A stretch of 9,063 nt of DNA from Deltaproteobacteria bacterium (GTDB lineage Bacteria > Desulfobacterota > DSM-4660 > Desulfatiglandales > HGW-15): the NCBI GenBank assembly GCA_024641835.1, contig JAHECH010000126.1:1-9063 (forward strand), written 5' to 3'. Of this stretch, positions 1 through 5,528 are shown in pieces. The notes under the pieces are model-generated. The model worked only from the letters and a program-made list of their open reading frames with translations. It did not search any database and was not told the origin of the DNA. Position 1 is the stretch's first letter, and every line of letters starts with the position of its first letter. A program made the position numbers and the translations under genes.

Positions 1-327
1 TGAAAAGGCACAAGTATGCTCCTGTTTCTTGTGCATCCTCCAAATCGTGGGCCAGCTGACTGTCGACGTCAGCCTGTCCACTGGGTTCGTGTGCTTTTCT
101 GCCGGGCCAGGCCTCGCACGAACGGTTCTGTAGAACGACTCAACAGAACCGTCCGCGACGAGTTCTTCAGGGAGACATTCCGGAGCAAGTTTTATTCGTC
201 CGTCGAAGAGCTACAAGAAGATAGGGATAATTGGCTCCACTAGGACAATCCCGAGAGGCCTCATCGGGGCTACCGAAACATGGGCAAGAGGCCCATTGAA
301 ACCATTGAAGACGGGAATTGTCAATGA
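1..327 (+). pseudogene. IS481/IS3-type transposase remnant (C-terminal integrase core)
   Basis: This is the tail of a DDE transposase with an integrase core. From about position 103 the frame reads RARPRTNGSVERLNRT, the TNGxxER block that carries the last catalytic acidic residue (Glu, codon at 133). It continues with DEFF, KFYSSVEELQ and, after an interruption, DNPERPHRGYRNMGKRPIET, the typical C-terminus of these transposases. A TAG at 241-243 breaks the frame exactly where relatives have a Tyr or His between WLH and DNPERPH, so this is a point nonsense mutation. The frame ends at TGA 325-327. Upstream of about 100 the translation no longer resembles a transposase, and an in-frame TGA lies at 1-3. 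The catalytic Asp residues are not present in the window. It is a non-functional fragment; which of the two related IS families it belongs to is uncertain. Confidence 0.85.
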
Positions 328-416
328 ACAGACCATAAAACTTGCAGCCCAACCGTTACAGCCGAAAAGGGGCTGACTGCACGGGAGGTGCTTGATTCTT
401 ACCAATGAGACACCTT

Positions 417-436
417 CGATCTTCTGACGATCTTCT
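417..436. repeat. Tandem 9-bp direct repeat near the IS remnant
   Basis: CGATCTTCT occurs at 417-425 and again at 428-436, separated by GA. It lies in the non-coding stretch 328-484, between the transposase remnant and the end of the binding-protein gene. No terminal inverted repeat of the element and no convincing terminator for the leftward operon was seen in this stretch. The repeat may be a slippage product or mark the edge of the former insertion. Confidence 0.5.
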
Positions 437-484
437 ACTCCAAGACATGCTCATCCTATTTTATTCAACTACTTAAGCTCTAGC

Positions 485-1636
485 CTATTGTCTTTGCCAA
501 TCTTCCGGGCACTCTATACCGTATTTTCCTTGCTTCAAGCTGACTTCGCATCTACCTTTGGATTCAGTCACCTGCTGTCCACGATCATCAACCCTTTTGT
601 CCCCTGTGACTCCGTAATAAATGCGCGCTGCCGTATGAGCAACGACCTTTAATCTATCCGGATTTGTAGAGTTGGCCAGATTCATTGTCAAGGCCACCAG
701 CCAAACCGTATCATAGGCGTAGGCGGCATAAGGCGTCTTTGGGCCACTACCCGTCTTCTGCTCGAATATCTTTGCCAGTCTTTCAGCCCGCGGTCCTTTT
801 GTCCACGATTCCAATCCCCTATGCCCGGCAACAGCATCCGGGATTGCACTCGCCGTACACATTGACAGGTATAGATCGTAAAATTGAGCCTTTTCCTTCA
901 GGCCCATTTCATAGATCTCCTTAGTAATTGCCATCGAATCCCCGCCATATGCCGTGTACAGGACAGAATCCGGATTATCAGCAAAAACTCTGCGTATCTC
1001 AGTCCTGTATGATGACTTACCTACTTGGAACAATATTGTATCAATTACCTTTCCTCCCGCTTCCTCAAACCCTATTTTCATATACTTTGCTGCTCCACGC
1101 CCATAATCATTATCAGGAGCGAATATTGCTGCTCTCTTATGGCCTTGGTTGAACGCGAAACGGGCTAACGCGGGTGAAACCGAATTATCCAAATTTCCGC
1201 TGTTGAAACAATAGTCCCCTATATCTGCCATCTTTTCCGAGGATGAAGCAATTGCCCATGCCAACGCTTTCCGCTCCTGAGCATATTCCTGTATAGCGAT
1301 AGTTACACTGCTGGAGTAATCCCCTATCAACGCAGGCACTTTGTCGATGTCTATCAATTTGTGAGCCGCCTCAACGCCCGCGGCCGGCCTTGACTCACTA
1401 TCTTCAAAAATTATGTCTAACTTCTTCCCCATAATTCCCCCAACGCCATTAATTTCGTCCACGGCTATCATCGCTCCAGACTTCATTTCGCCGCCAACAA
1501 GAGACGAACTGCCGGTCAAAGGAAGAATGGCTCCAATGCGAACCGCGTCTGCCGCAGCATATGCGGAAAACCGCAATCCAAAAACAACCAAAAATACCAT
1601 CGGTACCGTCAACAACCTCGCTCCTAATCTATACAT
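485..1636 (-). CDS. Periplasmic substrate-binding protein of a Liv/HAAT-type ABC transporter
   Basis: This protein of 383 aa should capture a small ligand in the periplasm and deliver it to the LivH/LivM permeases. The N-terminus is a signal peptide: basic MYRLGAR, a hydrophobic core at about 9-22, then AYA-A near residue 28, suggesting signal peptidase I cleavage and no lipobox Cys. Mature residues 31-42 (AVRIGAILPLTG) and the GGEMKSGAMIAVDEINGVGG segment (about 48-67) are the usual start of Peripla_BP_6 (LivJ/LivK-like) domains. GDYSSSVTIA (about 105-114) is the ligand-side serine region, and FAPDNDYGRG (172-181) is the conserved hinge-region motif. The ATG has AAGGAGG at 1644-1650, seven bases upstream, so the start is secure. 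It is the last gene of the leftward cluster. Two Cys near the C-terminus (363, 376) could form a disulfide. Family is certain; ligand is not, since this family also binds aromatic acids, amides and urea. Confidence 0.93.
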   Translation of the reverse strand: MYRLGARLLTVPMVFLVVFGLRFSAYAAADAVRIGAILPLTGSSSLVGGEMKSGAMIAVDEINGVGGIMGKKLDIIFEDSESRPAAGVEAAHKLIDIDKVPALIGDYSSSVTIAIQEYAQERKALAWAIASSSEKMADIGDYCFNSGNLDNSVSPALARFAFNQGHKRAAIFAPDNDYGRGAAKYMKIGFEEAGGKVIDTILFQVGKSSYRTEIRRVFADNPDSVLYTAYGGDSMAITKEIYEMGLKEKAQFYDLYLSMCTASAIPDAVAGHRGLESWTKGPRAERLAKIFEQKTGSGPKTPYAAYAYDTVWLVALTMNLANSTNPDRLKVVAHTAARIYYGVTGDKRVDDRGQQVTESKGRCEVSLKQGKYGIECPEDWQRQ

Positions 1637-1708
1637 CTCTTACCCTCCTTATCCATATTGATAGGTTCGAACCGGCAAACACCTCTTCCACAAGCCAAAT
1701 ATTACCTA

Positions 1709-1720
1709 ATCACCTCCTTT
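1709..1720 (-). promoter_or_regulatory. Orphan, near-complete Shine-Dalgarno sequence
   Basis: The minus strand reads AAAGGAGGTGAT, of which eleven bases (1709-1719) match the complement of the usual 16S rRNA 3' end. It sits in the 134-bp gap between livF and the binding protein, about 70 bases upstream of the latter's start, which has its own good ribosome-binding site. No ATG follows at a normal distance. The overlapping GTG gives only three codons before TAA. A TTG at 1698 opens a 24-codon frame ending at 1624 inside the next gene, but its spacing (about 14 bases) is long. It may be a remnant of a lost gene or a ribosome standby site. Confidence 0.45.
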
Positions 1721-1770
1721 CGTCTGATTTCCACTTGACTTGAAAAGCAGCTAATCAAAACGCAGCTCAC

Positions 1771-2499
1771 TTATGCCTCATGAGTCGATGGCACCTCGCC
1801 TAGATACGCTTCCCTGATTCCCGGATCTTTTAGGATATCTGCTGCCTTCCCCTGCAATTTATTCTCCCCCATTGCTATAACATATGCCCTGTCGGAAATG
1901 GCTAAGGATCGAATCGCATCTTGCTCTACAATGACAATCGCATTTCCCAGCCGATTCAAATCGCGGATCTTTTCAAAAACTACGTCTGACATTCCAGGGG
2001 CCAGTCCTGCCGACGGTTCATCCAACAACATGATGCGAGGCTTGTGCATGAGGGCAATACCCAGCGCCAGCATCTGCTTTTGACCTCCACTCAGCGTTTT
2101 GGCTCTCAACTTCTTCCTTTCTCGCAACACTGGGAATAAATCAAAAACCATCAGCTTATTTCTTGACAAGGTACTACCATCTACGATGTACCCTCCCATC
2201 TCTAAGTTCTCTTCGATAGAGAGGTCTGGAAATATGTTATCAAGCTGAGGAACATACCCAATTCCTTTTTCGGTTCTTTCATGAGGAAGCAAATCGGTTA
2301 TCACTTCGTCTTCGAATAAGACTTCCCCTTCTCTAGCTCTTACATATCCCATGATGGTCTTGAGCAATGTCGATTTCCCGCACCCGTTTGGCCCAATGAT
2401 AGTTACGATCTCGTTTTCCTCAGCATAGACAGACGTCCCAAACAAGACCATCATATCCCCATATCCTGAAACGATGCCATTAGCCTGTAGCAGTCGCAT
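1771..2499 (-). CDS. livF: Branched-chain amino acid-type ABC transporter ATP-binding protein LivF
   Basis: A cytoplasmic ATPase subunit of 242 aa, one half of the LivG-LivF pair that powers the importer. Walker A is GPNGCGKST (residues 36-44), the Q-loop lies in YVPQ (Q85), the ABC signature is LSGGQ (136-140) and Walker B with the catalytic Glu is IMLLDE (156-161). The switch position reads VEQD, with Gln193 where most ABC ATPases have His. This Gln is also found in LivF of E. coli (VEQN) and separates it from LivG. The overall sequence (YGxxxVLFGTSVYAEENEIVTIIGPNG, DLFPVLRERKKLRAKTLSGG) is typical of the family. The start ATG has AGGAG at 2505-2509, five bases upstream. It lies 203 bp after livG, an unusually long gap for this operon, with structured DNA directly before its ribosome-binding site. 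Confidence 0.95.
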   Translation of the reverse strand: MRLLQANGIVSGYGDMMVLFGTSVYAEENEIVTIIGPNGCGKSTLLKTIMGYVRAREGEVLFEDEVITDLLPHERTEKGIGYVPQLDNIFPDLSIEENLEMGGYIVDGSTLSRNKLMVFDLFPVLRERKKLRAKTLSGGQKQMLALGIALMHKPRIMLLDEPSAGLAPGMSDVVFEKIRDLNRLGNAIVIVEQDAIRSLAISDRAYVIAMGENKLQGKAADILKDPGIREAYLGEVPSTHEA

Positions 2500-2521
2500 T
2501 GAGACTCCTACCTAGGTGAAG

Positions 2522-2545
2522 AGCCCCGTGCTTCCGCACGGGGCT
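2522..2545. terminator. GC-rich hairpin just upstream of livF (terminator-like)
   Basis: AGCCCCGTGC (2522-2531) pairs perfectly with GCACGGGGCT (2536-2545) around a four-base loop. GAAG (2518-2521) can pair with CTTC (2547-2550) past one bulged base. On the minus strand, the sense of the operon, the loop is GGAA, a GNRA-type tetraloop. No run of U follows the stem on that strand (CTCTTCACC); on the plus strand CTTCTTCTAT follows. A full intrinsic terminator for the liv operon is therefore doubtful. An attenuating, mRNA-stabilising or plus-strand terminator role is possible. The stem ends 12 bases before the livF AGGAG. Confidence 0.45.
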
Positions 2546-2563
2546 TCTTCTATAGAAAAAGCC
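2542..2563. repeat. 22-bp inverted repeat overlapping the GC-rich hairpin
   Basis: Positions 2542-2563 form an inverted repeat with a single mismatched pair (2547/2558) and a perfect ten-base palindrome TTCTATAGAA at its centre (2548-2557). Its arm 2542-2545 is also used by the hairpin at 2522-2545, so on one RNA molecule both cannot form completely. In the direction of liv transcription this repeat is made first and the GC-rich hairpin second. Confidence 0.5.
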
Positions 2564-2605
2564 ACTCTAACTTGCTGACTATCCGACGTGAAGCCTCTTG
2601 GCCAG

Positions 2606-2716
2606 TCATCTCCGCTCTTCCGAGTTGGGCATTCCGGCTTTTTCACGTAGAAGAATGTAATCGCCGAGCCTCTGAAGTGAAGCGTTCACCTCAGTACCAG
2701 AATTACTCTTCGGCAT
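2606..2716 (-). CDS. Possible small ORF in the livG-livF gap (36 aa, unknown)
   Basis: An ATG inside the last codons of livG (2714-2716) opens a frame of 36 codons beginning MPKSNSGTEVNASLQRLGDY and ending SEERR before TGA (2606-2608). The composition is that of a soluble, charged, helix-prone peptide, unlike typical out-of-frame noise. After the TGA the same frame continues as LAKRLHVG and stops at TAG, so this could be the remains of a slightly longer peptide with a nonsense codon. The ribosome-binding site is weak (GGAAAC just before the ATG). I do not recognise the family. It may be a leader-type peptide, the degraded end of an inserted gene, or chance. Confidence 0.25.
   Translation of the reverse strand: MPKSNSGTEVNASLQRLGDYILLREKAGMPNSEERR
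2673..2693. repeat. Hairpin directly after livG
   Basis: On the minus strand TGAGGTGAA pairs with TTCACTTCA (one G-U pair) around a three-base loop, starting about ten bases after the livG stop codon. No U-run follows, so it is not a standard intrinsic terminator. It may protect the 3' end of a processed livG message. Confidence 0.35.
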
Positions 2717-3485
2717 GTTTCCGGGTATGTGAGGAAGACAAATACACCTCTAATACTTTCTCGTTCTGCTGCACCTGAACAGGGTTGCCTTCCGCCAGAA
2801 CTTTCCCGCAGTCTAAAACATAGCAATTGTGACAAACACTAGAAATGATCTTCATGTTATGCTCGATGATCAGAAAAGTAAACCCTTGCTCTCGTCCCAG
2901 ACTACGAATGACGGTCATTAGTTTATTGGCCAGCGGACGATTCACGCCTGCGGTGGGTTCATCAAGCAATATCATCTCAGGCTTGGCCATGAGTATTCTT
3001 GCCAAAACCAGGAGCTTTTTCTGACCGCCGGAAAGATTACCAGCATATTCATTAGCGTAACCTTTTAATCCTACCCAATCTAGCAACTCAACAGCCGCCT
3101 TTTTGTGAGATTCTTCTTGCACAAGATATCTTTTACGATTAATGAACGCTCCTATGACCGACTCCCCTATCTGATCTTTTGGAACGAGAAGCATATTTTC
3201 CAATACAGTCATGCGCTCGGGGATTCGGCATATCTGAAAACTCTTGATCAATCCCTTTCTGGCGATTTCATACGGTGGAAGGGTTTCAATTCGATCTCCC
3301 TTAAAGAGAATCTCGCCCTTATCGATTGCACAAAAGCCGCATATTGCATTAAATAAAGTTGATTTACCAGAACCGTTCGGACCTATGACTCCTACGATTG
3401 CACCTTTATTTACATCGAGTGACACATCATCAAGGGCTTGGACACCGCCAAAGGACTTATATACATTCTTAACTCTCAACAACAC
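2703..3485 (-). CDS. livG: Branched-chain amino acid-type ABC transporter ATP-binding protein LivG
   Basis: Second ATPase of the importer, 260 aa, cytoplasmic, expected to pair with LivF under the LivH/LivM membrane core. Walker A is GPNGSGKST (35-43), Q84 lies in the Q-loop (KSFQ), the signature is LSGGQ (151-155), Walker B is MILLDE (171-176) and the switch His is in IIEHN (H209). The inserted segment between Q-loop and signature (about 85-145, RIPERMTVLENMLL onward) is longer than in LivF, as is usual for LivG. The start is GTG (3483-3485) with AAAAGG about nine bases upstream. The protein start MLLRVKNVYKSFGGVQALDDVS matches the family well, so no longer form is needed. It follows livM by 37 bp. 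The C-terminus (SSSHTRKHAEE) is family-normal in length. Confidence 0.95.
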   Translation of the reverse strand: MLLRVKNVYKSFGGVQALDDVSLDVNKGAIVGVIGPNGSGKSTLFNAICGFCAIDKGEILFKGDRIETLPPYEIARKGLIKSFQICRIPERMTVLENMLLVPKDQIGESVIGAFINRKRYLVQEESHKKAAVELLDWVGLKGYANEYAGNLSGGQKKLLVLARILMAKPEMILLDEPTAGVNRPLANKLMTVIRSLGREQGFTFLIIEHNMKIISSVCHNCYVLDCGKVLAEGNPVQVQQNEKVLEVYLSSSHTRKHAEE

Positions 3486-3522
3486 GATTTAAGCCTTTTC
3501 GACAAAAGTGGAAATTTGCGCC

Positions 3523-4464
3523 TCACCTCACTACAGAATCACCTGCCGGCGCCGTGAGCTCTTGTTCGCCAATCCGATATGATCTTTTCTTTTCACTGAT
3601 TAATCCATCCTTCCTGAAACGCACAAATAATATCAAAATAAGCCCAATTAATAGCAATCGTATTCCCTCAAACGATCCAGGAAGAGTCACATAATCTTTT
3701 ATAAATCTTGAAGATACATAGATTAACTCAATTGCAACAACCCCTAAGATCACACCAATATTGTTACCTTTCCCACCAACGATGACCATACTCCATATGA
3801 GAAATGTGATTAAGGGAATGAAATAATCTGGAGAAATGAATGTCAAATAATGAGCATATAGACTCCCGGCCAATCCACCAATAGCACCTCCTATCGCAAC
3901 TACCTGCAGCTTGAAGAAAAAAGTTTTCTTGCCAAAGGACACGGGAAAAACTTCTTCTTCCCTAATGGCTCTTAAAACTCTTCCGAAGGGAGATCTCGTC
4001 AGAGTTTGGGCAAAAAGGTAAACAAGGATGAGGCAGGAGGCAGCCAACAGGAAAAAAGTAAAAGCGTAATTCGGGAACAATCCGGTTAGCGGTCGCGGTA
4101 TATTTCTAAGGCCATATGGACCCCCCGTTACTGATTCTGCATTCATTATCGTTATTCTCACAATTTCGGATGCAGCGAGAGTAATGACGGCCCAATAGTC
4201 CTCCTCCAATTTTGCAACAGGAACACTCATTAATAACCCAAGTAATGCACCTGCACCCATACTGGCAAGAGTGCCAACGACAAAATTACAACCTAGTTTA
4301 CTAGTCGCTATTGCGGATATGTATGCACCGATGGCAAAAAAGGCCACCTGCCCGAAGTTCAATAACCCTGTCAATCCATATTGCAGGTTTAGGCTCAGTG
4401 CCAAAATGCCGTATACACAGATCACTATACCGAAATATAGCAGAAAATCACCGATCTCAATCAC
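3523..4464 (-). CDS. livM: Branched-chain amino acid-type ABC transporter permease LivM
   Basis: Inner-membrane permease, 313 aa, partner of LivH. Many hydrophobic segments are visible (for example about 6-28, 37-54, 60-82, 134-153, 184-203, 213-230, 236-252, 268-284). The block LTGLLNFGQVAFFAIGAY (31-48) is the LivM family hallmark. SPFGRVLRAIREEEVFPVSFG (158-178) is the cytoplasmic loop that docks on the ATPases, although the segment after the Glu cluster is less conserved than usual (FPVSFG instead of the AARALG-like form). The C-terminal tail after about 285 is hydrophilic. It overlaps the end of livH by 8 bp, so the two are translationally coupled. The start is unusual: the GTG at 4464 lies within its own Shine-Dalgarno sequence, and an in-frame TGA at 4471-4473 excludes a longer form; ATC at 4453-4455 has better spacing but is a rare start. 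Confidence 0.94.
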   Translation of the reverse strand: MIEIGDFLLYFGIVICVYGILALSLNLQYGLTGLLNFGQVAFFAIGAYISAIATSKLGCNFVVGTLASMGAGALLGLLMSVPVAKLEEDYWAVITLAASEIVRITIMNAESVTGGPYGLRNIPRPLTGLFPNYAFTFFLLAASCLILVYLFAQTLTRSPFGRVLRAIREEEVFPVSFGKKTFFFKLQVVAIGGAIGGLAGSLYAHYLTFISPDYFIPLITFLIWSMVIVGGKGNNIGVILGVVAIELIYVSSRFIKDYVTLPGSFEGIRLLLIGLILILFVRFRKDGLISEKKRSYRIGEQELTAPAGDSVVR

Positions 4465-5377
4465 CTCCGATCAAGCCGCTCGGTCTTTTTAAAAGGATCA
4501 ATATCAGCGCACCAAAAAAGATAAGAGGGGCATACATAACCGGCAAATAAGCTCTCGAAACGATTTTGAATAGCCCCCCCATGTTGACAATCCAAGCAAA
4601 ATCGAACGAGAGGAGAAAAGACTCCATCAAGCTTAATACAACGGCTCCAAGTATGGCGCCGTAAGGATTGCCAATCCCTCCCACAATGGCAACCACAACT
4701 ACAGGGAGTAGCAATCTGTGAAACCCCATAAAAGGTTCCAATCCCATCCGGACCCCTGCTATTACGCCTCCCAAACCGGCTGAAGCAGAAGCTATGAACC
4801 AGATCCATCCTGTTATTATTTCGGTGTTTATTCCAGCCGCTTCAGCAAGAGAAAAGTTGCTTGATGTTGCACGCATTGCTTTCCCAATCTTTGTTCTGGA
4901 TAGGAGTAAATGAAACATAACCATGGATATTCCGACGATGATTAACATGAAAATTTCCTCGCGTGTAGTGTGAACACCAAAAATTTGGATGGGCTTTCCA
5001 AGCCCGATGTTGTAATTCTTCACCTGCGGCCCAAAGCTTATAAGCATAACACTCATTAGAACCATGCTAAGGCCAATTGTGGTAATCAGCTTTGTCAAGC
5101 CGCTTGAATGTTGTATAGGCTTGAAAACGATTTTGTTGATAAACACCCCTATCAAACCGATCACGACCATAGAGAATAATGTCGATAAAGCTAGATTCAT
5201 GCCCAGCTTTGCGTTCAGGATATAGGCGAAATATCCGCCTAAAATGCCGATTTCACATTGAGCAAAATTGACGAATTGAAGCGTTTTGAAAACGATGGTT
5301 AAGCCAAGTGCGAATAAACCCAAGGTTCCAGCTCTTATCAGGGCATCAACTATAGCACTTACGATGCTGAATTCCAT
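4457..5377 (-). CDS. livH: Branched-chain amino acid-type ABC transporter permease LivH
   Basis: Inner-membrane permease, 306 aa, the first transporter gene in transcription order. The N-terminus with ALIRAGTLGLFALGLTIVFKTLQFVNFAQCEIGILGGYFAY (about 12-52) is the standard LivH opening, where relatives often read NFAHGE in place of NFAQCE. Hydrophobic spans appear at about 12-30, 43-57, 64-82, 96-116, 140-159, 187-206, 222-240, 240-256 and 279-296. RTKIGKAMRATSSNFSLAEAAGIN (161-184) is the ATPase-docking loop, followed by the usual glycine-rich segment (GLGGVIAGV). The ATG has AGGAA a few bases upstream. The last codons (GGA GGT GAT TGA) form the livM ribosome-binding site. A 149-bp gap with a possible promoter separates it from the acyl-CoA dehydrogenase gene. 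Confidence 0.94.
   Translation of the reverse strand: MEFSIVSAIVDALIRAGTLGLFALGLTIVFKTLQFVNFAQCEIGILGGYFAYILNAKLGMNLALSTLFSMVVIGLIGVFINKIVFKPIQHSSGLTKLITTIGLSMVLMSVMLISFGPQVKNYNIGLGKPIQIFGVHTTREEIFMLIIVGISMVMFHLLLSRTKIGKAMRATSSNFSLAEAAGINTEIITGWIWFIASASAGLGGVIAGVRMGLEPFMGFHRLLLPVVVVAIVGGIGNPYGAILGAVVLSLMESFLLSFDFAWIVNMGGLFKIVSRAYLPVMYAPLIFFGALILILLKRPSGLIGGD
4460..4468 (-). promoter_or_regulatory. livM Shine-Dalgarno sequence embedded in the livH 3' end
   Basis: The minus strand reads GGAGGTGAT, nine bases that match the usual 16S rRNA tail perfectly. It covers the last three sense codons of livH (Gly-Gly-Asp), and the annotated livM GTG (4462-4464) lies inside it. GTG so close to the pairing region is unfavourable for ordinary initiation. 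Re-initiation after livH termination, or an ATT/ATC start at 4459-4461 or 4453-4455, are the alternatives. Confidence 0.6.
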
Positions 5378-5407
5378 AAGTTCCTAACCCTTACCTTACT
5401 CTGTATT

Positions 5408-5436
5408 TTTATGGATCTTTAAAACCATTCATTCAA
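5408..5436 (-). promoter_or_regulatory. Possible sigma-70-type promoter for the liv genes
   Basis: On the minus strand TTGAAT (5431-5436) and CATAAA (5408-5413) are separated by 17 bases, placing a transcription start near 5400 and leaving a short leader before livH at 5377. Each box matches four or more of six consensus bases. The flanks are AT-rich. This is a motif match only; the gap is the natural place for a liv-specific promoter. Confidence 0.3.
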
Positions 5437-5520
5437 CCGTTAGATCTCAACAACACCATCAACAGCCACTTTAGAAATTTTCTTTCCCCTTTGGGTCCTG
5501 TGATTTACCGGGTTCTCTCC

Positions 5521-5528
5521 CCTCCTTT
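5521..5528 (-). promoter_or_regulatory. Orphan Shine-Dalgarno after the acyl-CoA dehydrogenase stop
   Basis: AAAGGAGG overlaps the TAA stop of the acyl-CoA dehydrogenase, giving TAAAGGAGGGG. The amidohydrolase/acyl-CoA dehydrogenase junction has the same arrangement (TAAAGGAGATTCC then ATG). Here no start codon follows within the usual distance. It may be the ribosome-binding site of a gene that once followed and has been lost. Confidence 0.45.

Noticed and set aside
2522..2563. Group II intron domain V or similar ribozyme in the livG-livF gap
   Set aside because: The GC-rich stem is a plain ten-pair helix with a four-base loop and lacks the bulge and the catalytic triad arrangement of domain V; no reverse transcriptase motif is nearby.
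2572..2778. 68-codon plus-strand frame across the livG-livF gap and livG end
   Set aside because: It has no ribosome-binding site, a Cys/Arg/Ser-rich translation, and half of it is antisense to livG.
4461..4808. 115-codon minus-strand frame within livH
   Set aside because: It is a shifted frame of a well-conserved permease, rich in Cys, Arg and Gly as expected for out-of-frame translation.
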